Shown one piece after another: positions 46,201 to 59,400 of a DNA stretch of 64,000 nucleotides. The number at the start of each line of letters is the position of its first letter. The first letter of the stretch is position 1. Source of the stretch: Anseranas semipalmata (Eukaryota > Chordata > Aves > Anseriformes > Anseranatidae); contig VXAA01005272.1 in the NCBI GenBank assembly GCA_013399115.1, positions 9,507 through 73,506 of the forward strand, read 5' to 3'. Below the pieces are notes generated by a model. It did not search any database. It saw only the letters and a program-made list of their open reading frames with translations, and had not been told where the DNA came from. Position numbers and translations under genes: made by a program.

Positions 46201-49200
46201 AATTATGGCCAAATTTGGGAAAAAAAACCTGCATCTCCCCACCTCGGGGAGAAAAAGCAAGATCCTGGCTGCTCGAGCACCTCTGCCTGGTTTGCCTTGC
46301 AGGCTCCTAGCGTGGTTTTTAAAGTGCATTTCCCCCCCATCCTTCACCTGCCAGCACAGTGAGCAAGACATAATGTCGCAGTTTGTGTATCCTGCGAAAA
46401 GATATTTAATAAATATGCAAATCGCTCCCCGCGTCTCCTCGGGCAGGTGAGGTGTGCGAATAGGCTGTGCTTAAGTATTAAATCCATTCACTGCCAAGTA
46501 CCTGGAGAAGAGCAGAATAAACTCGAGCTGAAGTTTGCATGGAAACAGGATAACGAAATGCATTTGGCGGCAGCAGGGAGGGTGCGGGGATGCTTTTCTC
46601 ATTGCAAAACAGAGGCAGCCCCCCCACACCTGCTCCCAAATCCGATATACGATGCTACGACGCGGTTCAGGATCAGAAACGGGGAAAACTGGCACAAATC
46701 AAAACAGTTTGCTGCTTCACGGTGAGCAGCAACTAAAAGCAGGCTTGCATCTCCTTTTTTTTGCCCAATAATGGACTTTTTTTTGGTTTTGTAATTGAGG
46801 CTGTACCGTAGCACCCACTGCCTGGATTTAAGGGAGCTGGAAGAGGAAACAGCAAAAACTGCAGCGGGGCAGCACGTGGTCTCATTACGGACCAGATGGG
46901 TGAAATGCTCCTTTTATCAATTCACGTTTTCCCCGGCGGGTTCCTGCAATGTTTCTCAGTCACTCCTCTCCTCTTACGGGACTGCCAGCACCTGGTTTTT
47001 CATCTTTCCCCTCTTTTGTATTTCACAGACCTATAACATCCTTCCTACCAGGCTCTCCTCTTGGATAAATAAGTCCAATCTTGGCAATCACTCTTCAGAG
47101 ACGAGTTTTTCCAAGGCAGGCAAGACTTTATAAATGCTTCCCCCAAGGAACAAATCACCTTTCCCCCTCGGGTGAGCTGAAGTAAATAAAACACTGAGCA
47201 AACGTAGATATGGGCACAGGCAGGCAAGTGTGTGTAGTGTCTTATCACTCCCTGCTCATGAGCATGCCAGTTTTCCCCTATTTTCACCGCAAACTCCCCA
47301 AACCAAAGAAAATTGTCTTCCCCGATGGGTCTGCGTGGAGGGCAGGAAGAGGCGCACAGCTCAGATTTGAAGCCAACCCCCAGTTTAAGGGATTATCCCC
47401 GTGCAACACAGCTCCTGCGTTTGGCATTCTTGCCCCCTGCAGCAGTAGATTGCAGGGCAAGGGTTGCAAGAAAGCACTTGCACCAACCCCGCTTAAAAAA
47501 AAATGACTTTCCAGCACACAACGCAAATTTTGCAAGCCTGATCCAAGCGCCTTTTTATTCCCCTTTCTTTGAAAGCACCGTGCGCTGCCCTTGCCAGCTA
47601 CCTGCCTGCGTGCAAAGCCTGCCAGATGGCCCATCGCTGCCCATCCCAGCCGGAGCTCGAGGGCACCCACGGGGTCCCGTTCGTGCCAGATCACCCCTAC
47701 AGGAGGCACATCCCTCCAAAAACACCATCTAGCAGAAGTGCAGAGACAGCAACGCTTTGCACAGGCACAGAAACTTATCCATGCATCAGAGCCAGCCCGC
47801 GTGGTTTGCAGCAGTCTGGGAGAAACCACACGGGATAAAGGTTGTGCAGCCAAGCATTGCGTTGAGGAGCCTAAAAATGACCTTGAAAAAGAGCTAGATC
47901 TTACAAGAGGGAAACAACTGTGCTGACGAGACAGGAGGGGTTTGGCCGATTGGATGCACAATTCGGCTTCAGCTCAAGCTGTGGTGCCAGCAGCCAAATT
48001 CTGCAAGGAAAGCCATACAGAGCTGACCTTAAACGATGCAGGAGAGCAGCCAGGTCCTGCCGAGCCCAGCTTGTACCCCAGCGCATGCACTTCCCTGCTT
48101 CAAACAGAGACACAAGCAGTATATACATAAATATAAATATATATATTTGCAGAGCCAAAGGAAAAACAAATATATTGTTTTCCATAAAAAGGGTTTCAAA
48201 CAGCAAACAGTAAATAGCAAGTTCTGCGCTGCTTCGAGCTCATGCTCCGCTGCTGGCCCCAGTGAAGCGGGAGCTGGGAGCAGGAGAGCCACGTTCCCAG
48301 CACTTTTGAGAAAAACCAGCAATAATAAATCAAAGCGAGCCTCTGAAACCTGCCATGAAGCAAGGAGGAGACAAAAGGGAAAGAGCGCGATCCAGCTAGC
48401 GCACGGAGGAAGCCAAGAGGGGCGGGGAGCGAGCTGCTCTGCGCGACCCCGCGCCTCAAGCGCGAAGCGATATCCAAGAGATTTCTGCTTTTCGATGGGT
48501 TTTCAAGCCTTTCAGAGGAGACCTTGCCCCCCTCAAGCTGTTTTACAGCCAACGCTGTGCTCTGCTGTCAGACATCCCCATTCCGGGCACATCCTCAACC
48601 CCTGCCCAGCACACGGCTGTTTGCTTTGGAGACACAACCTTGGTCCATAACCGCAGTTTTACGAGGAGGAAAAACACCTTGAGGAGTCCGCAGAAAATGC
48701 ACTCTCGGAGGTCTCTCACTTTCCTATTGCTTTCTCTCTTCAACTTTTGCTCTTTGGAGATTTTGCTAGACATCTGCTCGCTGGTGAAGGCAAGGGGCAG
48801 CTTTCAGGGATGTTGCAACGTGATGGCGAGCAAAGAGGCACCAGCAATCCCCAGCACGGATCCTTTCAGGTCCTTTGCAAGAGCAATGGGACCACTTAAA
48901 AACAAACCTTCTCCCAAGAGAAGTTTGGATTGACAACTAAAGAAGTAGAGGGAAAATATGTTACTCCAGCTGGAAGAGGTGAGGATGGAAGACGGAGCAA
49001 AAAGCCATGGAGAAGCAGTTGAATTTTAAAGATATTTACTTTATTTAAAAGGGGAAAAAGAAAACCTCAGGCATTTGCATCCCATCAAAGTGCCTCGCTG
49101 TAACACTGCCAGCAGAAGGTGGTTGGAAAAAGGCCACAAAAGGAGCTGCCCCTTTGCATTTCTGCTCCGTGCTTGAGTTACGGTGCGGTTCCCGAGGACG

Positions 49201-50099
49201 CTGGGCTTATCGCTCCTGATAAGCCTCTTTTTATAGGTCTGGCAGCGACATGCGAGAAAGCAGTAATTAAATTTTCACGGCGGAAGAAGGCTTGTGCTTT
49301 GTGCCCGCATTTGGAGAAGTCAGCATAAAACATCAGGGTGGGCCAACGACGGGGGGGGATCTCAATTGTATTTAGGGCAAGGCAAAAATCCTAGAAAAAT
49401 GTAAAACTTTCTGGCTCAAAAAGCAAGTGCAAGCCTGGGAGCACCTTCCCCACCCCACGTTAATCCTACTGCCCCCTTTTTTCCCACTAAACATGCACAG
49501 ACACCCTGAGAAGTTTGTGAGCAGGAGGAGTGGCACCAACTCACTGCAACATGCCACAAGCAGAGACTTGCAGTGGGGTCCCAGAGCTGATGCATGGCCA
49601 GAAAAAGGGGTTAAAGATGTAAGGGGACCCAAAACAACCCTGAAAATGGGTCAGGAGTGGTTGCAAATCTTAAGCAGAGAAGCTCAAGGCCATTAAGGTC
49701 ATGGGCAAGCAACAAGACATGGTGGCCTAGATGCTCCAAGAAGCCAACCCACCAAAGCTACCACTCGAACGAGTCTCCACCAACATGTGATGCTGCCAAA
49801 TTTCATTGATCACCTCCACTGAGCTGCTGTCATGGTCACTCCTGGTCCAACCACCCCATGGCCAGGGGGAAACCTCTTTTTCCAAGGCAGGGAGGTGAAA
49901 AAAGTTGCCAAATGTGGGGAGGCCAACGTGAGAAGAGCAGCACCTCCTCCCAGGGTGAAACTCACCCTGACAAATGCCCTTTAGCTCCAAAGAGATGAAA
50001 AGCAGGGGAGGAGAAGGGATAATAAGCTCTTTTCAGGTGGAAGATGCAATGTGCTGCCCTGTTGAGGCAGGTGCTTCATCAGCCAGAGGAAAGGACCCG

Positions 50100-50265
50100 A
50101 CTTTCGTCTATTTTATGAGGTGTCTTACTCCATTCTGCTGAGTACTCAGCTGTCTCGAGGCTCCAGACTTCCAGTCGTTAGAGGCAGTTATCTCTATGCA
50201 ATTTAATTAAAGTCTAGTGTTTAATGACACAATGTGCTGCTAATTATTTTTCACTGGTTGTCAGG
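50100..50265. promoter_or_regulatory. Candidate non-coding element
   Basis: A stretch including gctgagtactcagctgtctc, tatgcaatttaattaaagtc, tagtgtttaatgacacaatg and tgctgctaattatttttcac. No simple repeat; rich in TAATTA-type words with a near-palindromic gctgagtactcagc. Confidence 0.3.
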
Positions 50266-50974
50266 AGGCTTTTTTTTTTTGTGGTTGCAAAGCAAAATTT
50301 AATTACGGCAAAGAAAGCACAGGGGTACTATATTGAGGGCTCTTGGAAACAAAGCGTGGGGTGGGCAAGTGGTGGATCCAGCTCCTCTCAATGAGGAGCA
50401 AGAGCAACAGATTTTGTCTGCTGCCCATCACCAACATGAAGGGTCAAGAAATGGGGACCTGAGGGACACCTCTGGCATGCTCCACTCCTACTTGGCCAAC
50501 ATGGTCATGGAGATCCATGAGCATGACAGTATGGAGGTGCATCCTAAATTTCCTTGTCATCTTGGAGATGTGGTCTATGGAGGTGCCATAGCATGGCAGC
50601 AAGCAGGAGTTTTGGGGTGAGGTACCACAGGCTGCAAACAGGTTGGGTGACCCCAAGTGTTAGCATGAGAACTGGAGATAGATGGAGTTCCTTCACACAG
50701 GACACAGCTCCTTGGATCAATGCAGTAAATTACTGACTTTTCTCCTTAATATAGCTTCCTACGCAGCAAGCCAAGTCCCTGTTTCAAGACATCATCGTGG
50801 GGGGAGAATCTGCATCTCAATCTGCTTCTTCTTTCAAGCCGAATTATTCCCCCTTGGTATCCTACAGTGAAGGCTCCAAAACACATTCACCGCAAATTTG
50901 AGCGCTCTGCAGTTTCGCCTCGTCAGCAGAACGGGGATTTGGGAATCCTGCTTTTCCTCCCTGCCTCCAGCCTT

Positions 50975-51095
50975 TGTCTGCTGGGAGATTTCCCCTCTCT
51001 AAGCCTCAGTTTCCCTGTAAAGTTGAGATAATGACACACATTTATTTTGCAAATTGCTTTGATCTCTACTGTTGAAGGGTGTTCTGCAAGACTTA
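50975..51095 (+). mobile_element. MIR-like SINE remnant, core plus tail
   Basis: The segment ctctctaagcctcagtttcc, then ctgtaaagttgagataatga, matches the MIR core. After tttattttgc it continues aaattgctttgatctctact and gttgaagggtgttctgcaag, matching the 3' tail shared by MIR/CORE SINEs ('gctttgagatctactgatgaaaagtgct'). This is the best preserved of the three copies. Confidence 0.7.
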
Positions 51096-52948
51096 ATTAC
51101 ATGTGTCACCACAAGCCTTTGCTGCACACATTAGAGTATCTTAAGCCGCCTAGCAATGCAGAGATCTGTGCAGAGAGAATTAAATGTGCAATATGCTCAT
51201 CTGAGAGCAGAGTTTTGCAGTTTTGAAGAGGTCTGGGGAAGTTTTGCAGCTGATAAGTAGCTTTGAGAAACTCCCCGTCAGTTCTGCATATGTTATTATG
51301 GTTTTCCCTGCGATATTAAAATATATCTGCTCAGCACCGTGCCATCCTTGCCTACTTAGAACAGTTGGCAGCAGGTCCAGGACCATGACGTCCTTTCAGG
51401 AAGATGCAGGCAGATCCTGTTTTGCTGCAATAAGCCCAACTTTTGAAAGCTAAACCACCTCTGGAAATTGTTATTTTCTTGAGATCTTAGAAACGCCCAC
51501 GTGTGCAGATCACGCAAGCAGCGCATGGTGACACCCCATAATTAGAGCTGGTCAAAACATAAAATTTCAGTACCAGGAGTGATTCTGACATCCTGAAATT
51601 CACGGGTTTGTTCCAGCTGATGGAGGAGATATCACTGTAAAACTGCCCATGGACAAGGTGCAATTTCAGTTTTGGAGCAGTATCTCCAGAAGAGTCCCGG
51701 TTATATCACAAAACACTTCTTGTGGGGCTTTAATATTTTGTTAGCACATGGTATGGTAGTGACCAAGACACTGGAAGTGTTAAAATAGCATGAAATACTC
51801 ATTAAACACCCAAAACCTGGGTGATCATGGGGAAGAGCCTGAAACAGGCCAAGTTGGATGATGCATTTCCCCAGCTGCACGGCCTTGATGAGATGAATAT
51901 CGCAAAGACATCCAAGATCATTTGCATCCTTCTGCCCACGACTTTCTTCCTCATCAGCCATCTGCTACCCTTGAACGGCTCTGCTCTTTGGGGAGAGGTT
52001 TGTTTCCGAGGCTGGAAACAGCAAGAGAAACCATAATGAGAGCTACTAAACGTCCAGGAGAAATTTGGAGGTCAAGGATGGAGTCAAATCCAACGTGCTC
52101 CAACCATCATTTGTCCAAGGGCTCTTTGCCTTTGCGTGCACAATGGGAAAAACAAAGAGAAAAGGAGGAAAAAGGCCCAAAATAGAAAAAAAAAAAAAAA
52201 AGGTAGGGGGAATGGGGAAGGGAAAAGAAGAGCAGAACAATTCCCAGGGAAAAGCGTCCCACCCCCAGTTCCCACCAGCACGGCAGGTTAGCAAGCGGCG
52301 GCGAAGACTGGGCAAGAGCCACCCGGGCAATTACTTTGGGGCGAGGAGCGTGGCTTGAGAAACTCATTGCCATCCTTTGTGGATCTTTAATGAACCTTTA
52401 AAAAAATAAAAATAAAACAAAGAGGAAGGGAAGTGAAAAGCTCTCATTAAGGCTTTTGGCAGATCTGATTAGTGGTTTTAGAACCCGAAACAACCATTTA
52501 ATTGGTAAATCCTCCGGCAGCCAAGGAAAAGAAAGGGCTGGGCACAAAAGCAGACTGTTTTCCTTGTTGTTGCAGAGCTGCTTCCCTCCTCCCTGGGGAG
52601 AGGGCAGGGCTGGGTGATCGCCTTGCCAAGAGGACCTGCCAACAAAAATAAAACATCCAGCAGAAGCGTCCCCTCTTCTGCCTTCTGTCCTGCTCTCTGC
52701 AGAGCCCAGTGCAGCGCAGTTAAAATTTAAATAGTCTGGGACAAGGAGAAAATGCCTTTTTGGCTCGTGCTGGCGTGGCACCAGGATTTGGCAATGGATG
52801 GATGAAGCAAGGAAGGGTTGGATGATGCCCCAGCATGGAGAAAACCAAAGCTCTCAGCACCAGTTTTACCCTGAAAGGGATCCGGAGCATTTCTACTAAC
52901 TTTTGGTGAGCCATCACCATGTACCAAAGACACTGCAACACCCAGCCC

Positions 52949-53020
52949 TGCAAGCACTGCATGCGCTTGTGTTTCTGCAAGCACTGCATTTCTGCAAGCA
53001 CCGCGTGCACTTTGCATTTC
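52949..53020. repeat. TGCAAGCACTGCA short repeats
   Basis: Three irregularly spaced copies of tgcaagcac(t/c)gc(a/g), each followed by a tttc-ending tail. A small local duplication. Confidence 0.7.
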
Positions 53021-53889
53021 TCCAGCTTGCCCAGCCGTGATGCTCCCCATTGCAGTAACAAATCAATGAAAAGCCTCGAGGAGAGCTATAGCAAGGTGGC
53101 CTTAGAAATACCGCACAGGCTCAAGCAAGAGATCCGTGTAGTTAAGCTGAAGATTGGCTACACCTACTCAATGCAATTTTTTAATTAGCTCCATAATTGA
53201 TTTCAGTGTTTGGGAGGGGAAACAGCGGTGGGGGAGCGAGGAAGGGAGCAGCAATAGAGCTGCTTTGTGCTCCTGTAGGACTCGCATGCATCGAGCCTCA
53301 CCTAAAGCAAGATTTTAGTGCTTGACAGTAATTCGGGCTGAAGCTGAAGGCTTTGGCCGTGTCCCCATGCAGATGAGGTGGCCACATCTGCAAACAGCTG
53401 GTGGATGGGCTCGATAGCAGCATCACCATAAAATAAAGTAAACCAAGCAGAAATAGCCTGCTGCGGAGGGCCGGTGCCTCCCTCCCAAGGCAAGGCCATC
53501 GCTGCTCCTCTTGCAATTAAGAGCATCTCTAATTTGGATGCTGTTTGCACCAGCTCATGGGGAGGTATCACCTGTGCGTCAGTCCGGTGACCCTCGGCTG
53601 TTTTCTCTCTCTGCTGCATACGCAGAGCAGCATTAAAACCCGGGTACCCATGCACTTGCTGCTGGACGGACGAGCATCATGCGGCGTTTCCACGGCTCCT
53701 CTGCTCACTCTGGAAATATTTCGGTGCAAGCTGCGCTCCCGAGGGATTCGGGGAACACATCACCTCCCTGCCGCCTGCCCATTTCGTGCCTGCTGCCTGC
53801 CTTCGCTGGCAGCAGTAGCGTTGCACCAGGGATTAAGTTGGCCTCGTGCCTTCCTTTCCATCCTTGGCCTTGAATGTCCTTTGAGCTCC

Positions 53890-54105
53890 TCTTAAAAAGA
53901 GATTGATTAATATGAAATTACTCAAAGTCCTTTTAGCCAGCGCCGGTTTTGACATCGAGAAGGAAAGACGAGAATTACGGTGTCCAAGTCAAACATTTGC
54001 CAAATTAGTTCTTCTGCTAGATATTGCGTTGGATTTTGAGTATTTTTTAAAATCCATCATGCAGTGATTGTCTGATTAGCTCGGCGTTGCCCGGGCGAGG
54101 ACACG
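53890..54105. promoter_or_regulatory. Candidate non-coding element
   Basis: About 200 bp of AT-rich, non-repetitive sequence: gattgattaatatgaaatta, cccaaattag-like gccaaattagttcttctgct, gatattgcgttggattttga, gtgattgtctgattagctcg. Sharp composition edges on both sides. Possibly a conserved enhancer; untested. Confidence 0.35.
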
Positions 54106-56394
54106 CCAGTCTGATTTACAAGGAGCAAAAATATTTCAAGCAAGTTTTTTCACAATGCATCCCAATGCAAAGGGGAAGAAAAAAACCCACCCAGGCATAG
54201 GACGAAAGTTGAGAAATGCATCCTGAACTGCACAAGAGCCTGGAGCTGGAGGGAATTTGGTGTTGGCTATTGGGAGGATGAGGAGCTGGGGCGGGAAGGA
54301 CAGACGGACGCGCCAGTGCCCCCTGGCCCATCGCCACAGCCTTGGGAAATCACATTAGGGTGGCCACTGCTCCGCTGCTTTTCCGCAGAAGTGCTGTTAA
54401 TGCATTAATGCTCCATTCAGGACCAGGCGCATCGATCCCTCATCTCCCAGTGACGGATTCAGCCCCCCAAGGGGAGGGTTAATGGGATTTTTCCGTGCTT
54501 GGAAAGCTCCATTCCCGCTACGAGAGCGTCAGGGCTCAGTGCTCTGCCTCTCCTCCGCACCTGCATCCCTGCCTGATGGCAGAGCGGTGTCACCAGCAAG
54601 GGCTCGACACCCAAAAAGTTCTAACGAGTGTGGGGTTGCTCCTTGAAACACAGAGAGCCCACACCGCAGCTCACAAGGATGCCAAATCATCCGGACGCCC
54701 CTCCGTTTCAACGCTTGCTCTCAATTTGGCTCAGGTTAATTAAAGGAGGGAGAAGATCCTATCTCTGACGGTCTCAAATTCACACCAACGCAAGACGTGT
54801 CATTGCACCAGTGCAAAGGAGTTGCTTTACAAAAACAGAAAAAAAAAACAAACCAAGTTTCCTGCTAAACCTTTCCCCTCCTGCTTTTCCATGTCAGCAC
54901 CATTAACCTCGCCCCTTTCCCCAGCCCCACGAAGTAGGAGAGCATCACGGACCGTCCCACGCAGGGGAAAGCCACCCCTGCCTCATTACGCTCCCTAAAT
55001 TATCTCATTAGCACAAATCCCCCCCCAAACTGGTGCATGCTCCGCACTCGCCCAGCAGCTTCCCACTCCCGCAGCAGTTGCTTTTTGCTGGTGGGTGAAG
55101 GCGCTCCCACGTTCCAGAGCACTTTGGCACGAAAGGCATTATATAAGCCCCGATATTAAGATGTTCAGCCCGCGTGGGCTGCCTATAAATAAGGAGAAGA
55201 GGGGGGGAGGCAACCCCCCTGCAAGCTGGCAATGCGCAAATCCACCCCCTGCACCCACGTACGCAGCTGAAATTCGGGAGGAAAGACGGATTTGGCCTCG
55301 GGAAGGGGAAGGTGTGACGGGATAAGGGCACATGGGATGCTGCGGAACCCACTTTTGCATAAATCACGGCCGAGATGAAGCCAGTGCACAGGGATGTGCC
55401 TGAATATTGCTCTGCAGCTTTTGTCTTCGGCCGGGACAGCAGAATCACGCTCACAGCGCTCTCCCTCCCCGAGCCCTCGCTTGAGATTTATTTCGGATTC
55501 ATTCACTTATGGAGCTTCGCAGCGAGACGCTGAACAAAGTAAATGGACTTTTTCTCCCCCCCGACCCTTCCTGTCTCTTCCTAAGCTGCATTAATTTCCC
55601 AACGAGATTTATTCCGGCTCCTTTCGCTCCCGTTACTGATGATCTTGGCTCTGCAATCGGTCGCCGGAGGATTTGCTCTGCCCTCTCCTTCCACTGCTCC
55701 CGAAGCAGAGCGGGCTGTTCAAGCAGCAGAAATCCTTCAGCCTTTAACCACTGAGTCTTTCAGTGAATTCCCAGCTCTTGAGGTTTAATATGGAAGAGCA
55801 GAGACACCGAGGGAGCCGTGATTTATTCAAGTTGGGGCAAGACCGATGGATCCAGATGGGCTCCAAAGACAAAAGCTTTGCTCCCACATCACCGAGACCT
55901 CACAGGTGTCTGCATAACCATCCGCCAGCAGGAAATTTCCCAATTTCTCCCCCAGTATCTGCCTTTGCATATTATTTCTGGTGCCACAGAGTACAAGAGA
56001 GTGCTCAGAGCCTGCAAAATGCTGTTTATTTGCAGCACCCCATCCCAAATGCAACTCTAGGGTTGCATCCAGTAGCTGCATTTTCTTTTTTTTTTTCCCC
56101 TCTCTTTTGTTCCCAACCTGCAGCCCTGGCAGCTTTAATGAAAGCTGAGCCTGCAGCACATTCAGGGTGTAAATACACATCTTTATTGCCCTGATAACCT
56201 AAACAGAAGTTGCAACAGCCACACTTTGGTCAGGGTGATGGGAGATGCTCAGCCCAAAAGCCACACAACAGAAGAGCAGCAAAAGCTGCTGCCGAGGGGT
56301 AATTTGGGGCAAAACCTCACCTTTTAAAGCCAAAGCATTAAACAAGGGGCTACTGCATTGCCCCATACACAGCCAGCCCTGGCAAACCTTTTTA

Positions 56395-56431
56395 ATAGAG
56401 ATTCAACCTTCTTAATAGAGATTCAACCTTG
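56395..56431. repeat. Tandem 20-base duplication
   Basis: The words ttaatagagattcaacctt and cttaatagagattcaacctt stand side by side, an exact recent-looking duplication. Confidence 0.9.
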
Positions 56432-59400
56432 TCTTTACTGGGAGAAAAAAAAGTGATGGGGAAAAGCCCTTGAGGAGATGGAGAGAAATGAGCTGGGGGG
56501 TGTAAGTGTCCCCCTCCCCCCAAAAAAAATTGGGTTAAAAGTGTCACAAAATGCTGCTCATTCCTGCTTCCTAATGCCCAGCTCTGCCACAGGGGGACAG
56601 GACTGCAAAGAAGATTGGCAGGATACTGAAAAATGGGGCTGCCCCGCATCAGGGGAGAAATACAAGTACATATATCATAACCTCGGGAAACACTGGATAC
56701 TGAAAGCTTTTAAGAAACGATCACTTCAGTCACTGCATCTCACTCTGCTTTAACAGTTTCATGCTTTCCTACCCCTACTCTTTTTAAATAAAAAGGTAAA
56801 TGAACCAAAATTTTAAACATCGGCATGCAGAAAAGGGTCCTGGAGTGGATTTTTTCTTCCTAATCTGAAAATAGCAAAGCAAAACTACTTGTTTCCAACC
56901 TTGTCCTCTACCGCATCCCCACCCCATCACCCCCAACAGCAAAATGTGGCCGAGAATCTCAGAGAAAGATTTTGGGGCGGATTTGCTCTCACAGAGGAAG
57001 GTTTGAGGGGGACATGGTGCCAGCTCACACCCCCAGCCCCTCCGTTAACCTTCAGCCTTCACCCCCCTGCTCCTCCTCGTCCTCGCAGCCGCCAGGCGAA
57101 GCAAAGCCCATTAGGGAGCTGCAGGCTGTAAATCATCCCCTTCCCGTCACACCGAAATGCCCGGTCAAAAAGGGAAGACGGATGGAAATCTTATTTAAAC
57201 ATTTTGTAAGTCATTCTGGTGCGTTTAAGTCTTTCTTCATTTGCAGCGAGTCCCACTCCTGTGAGCCGAACGCCTGAAAGGAAGACGGATAGCCGAAATA
57301 AAGCCTCTAATTGGCACCTTTTTTCCTGTCTTTGGCCAATTTGGGGACTTAATAATGATGAATAAGAAGGCGACGAGGGCTGGGCACATGCAGGGAAGCA
57401 GGCTTGGCTGGGGAGGAGGCAGTGAGACGGGCACATCCCCTGCCATCCCCTCTCCATCCCAATTTCCCATGGAAATAGGAGTTTCCATTTGCACCTGCTG
57501 CTTTATCCACTGCATTTTGCTCCTGGATCACTGTCTCCCAGACAGGTGATGCTCGTCAGTAACTTTTTTTCTTTTCCCTGGGGGCTAAACCTGAGCTGTC
57601 ATCACGCAGCCAGCTTTCTGCGGCGATGCAGGGTGGATTTCCTAAAAATAAGCTTTCCCACAAGCCTGCGGCAGCCTCCTTTGCTGCACGGGAGCATCCC
57701 ACGCTCCTGCGCCTGCTTACGAAGCGATGGATACTCAGGTTATTTTGGCTATTACCAGGATTGAAAGCCACAAGAGTCGTTTCCCCTAATAAACTCAATT
57801 CTCTATATCCACAGGCTCCTCTTAGTTAATAACCTCAATTCCCCGTGGACAAACTGAGCTATGGGTGCATTTTTGGGGCCGAGCACCACTCTCAGTCCAC
57901 GAAACGCCTTCCTCTCAACCTAAGGTGGCCTGATGGCTTCCTTCCATCCAATTTATGAAAATTGCTGCTGTGCTTGGGAGCTTCCATCTCTCCTGGCCCA
58001 ATATTCCCCTTTAACGTTGTTTGTTTTTGCTGATTGCACCATACCTCCCACCCTGGCCAATATCGGGGCCAAGCTGTACTAGAAGCAATGCTTTTGGGCA
58101 ATGCAAGAAAATGTCCATTTTCCCTCCCTGTCCCCCACCCTGCACATTTCAATATGTTCTATATGAAAACACTGCAAATTCGCTCGGTTTTGGACCGCTC
58201 AATGGGTGAGTGCTCCAGCTGGTGGAAATCCACCCAGGTCCTACTGACAGCCAAGAAAGCAGAACGAATTTACAGCCCCTGATGGAATGTCACCAACTCA
58301 ATATTTGTCACCTGCTGTTAGGAACCAAAAATATGCAAATTTATCTCATGCAAAAAAAATATTGGGAAGAAAGAGCCTGGAATTGAGGAGCCAGTTTTCT
58401 TCTTCTTTAGAGTCACCTGCTCAGCTAGGAGTTATTTGGGACGCCTGTAATCTCCTGCACGCAGCACAAAGAAATGCAAGTTTTTGCCCGATGAGCAGCA
58501 CCTATCCCAAGCAGATAACCACCAAGTTCAGAAACCCGCATCCCGCAAATGCAGAAATTGGATTTCACTGATGTCCTCAAAGGAAATCCAGATTTCCCCA
58601 TCTCTCCAGAGAAAAACTCCACCAAAAGCAGCAGCCTGGGTTGTCTGAAAAGCTTCAGTTTAAGCTTTTCTGAAATGTCGTCTTATGCATTTCAAACCCA
58701 AACTGAAAACCAAATGCTTCAAAGCAGGGGAAATAAAGTGCTTCATTTTTGAAAGAAAAGATGAAAAAGTATTTCTGCTCTCTCTGGACTCATCTTCCCA
58801 AATGGGATCCTGGTGAAACCAGCAGCATTTTTGCAAAGTATCTGGATTTTTATAGATTATAATTCAATTGAGGTGTCTCCAGCCACCTCGAAAGCACCCC
58901 TCTGGATGTACCAAACCTCTGCACCGTTCGCCTTAATAAAAACCCATGCGAGTCTGCCTCCAACGCCAGATTTAGCACAAATTACCTGGGGACCAAAATA
59001 CATCTTTAGAAGCCAGCTCCTTGGTTTTGCAAATTATAACACTAATGTATCAATGCACCCAAGTGCATTTGTTGATGCTTTTTGTACATGGGACCTTTGT
59101 GCAGCGCCTGCACGAAGCAGGGCTGGGTCCAAAGATGGGGACAAGCTCTGTCCCTTGGTTGTTGGTCTCACCTATGCCACCTGACAGTGGTCCCGGTGCT
59201 GTCTGCCACCAATAAACACTATTTCGGGGTGAGATATGGTATTTTTCCTGCCGGTGGGCACCTATTTCCCCGCCTGGCAGGTGTGAATGAGATCTTCATT
59301 GCAGCTTTCTCCATGAGCATCTTCTGGCAAGAGGTCACGGTTGTGGAATTGGGCACTGCAGCGGCATTTCTCCTGGCACACAGCCCCATGCTCGCCCTGG

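Larger units (their letters stand above)
36605..50099 (-). other. Non-coding, presumed IGSF21 intron 1, segment C
   Basis: No gene supported. Contents include GC-rich (GGCAGG-type) sequence just after the gap, AT-rich islands near 38640-38800 and 40505-40565, a 25-bp tandem array at 40677-40803, a TA run near 48118-48150, a 17-base poly-T at about 45130-45146, and a three-copy repeat at 43085-43205. The stretch 45325-45440 (ataaatttttatatattgtc) and 43370-43530 are further AT-rich blocks without a clear signal. Confidence 0.7.

Noticed and set aside
49826..49865. CR1 LINE-like phrase (ggtcactcctggtccaacca)
   Set aside because: Resembles the CR1 3' region only over about 20-30 bases; the expected flanking CR1 words are missing.
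50333..50620. Plus-strand ORF with a protein-like look (His/Glu/Met mixture)
   Set aside because: No recognised family, no splice-flanked exon shape and no homologue I can name; kept only as part of the non-coding segment.
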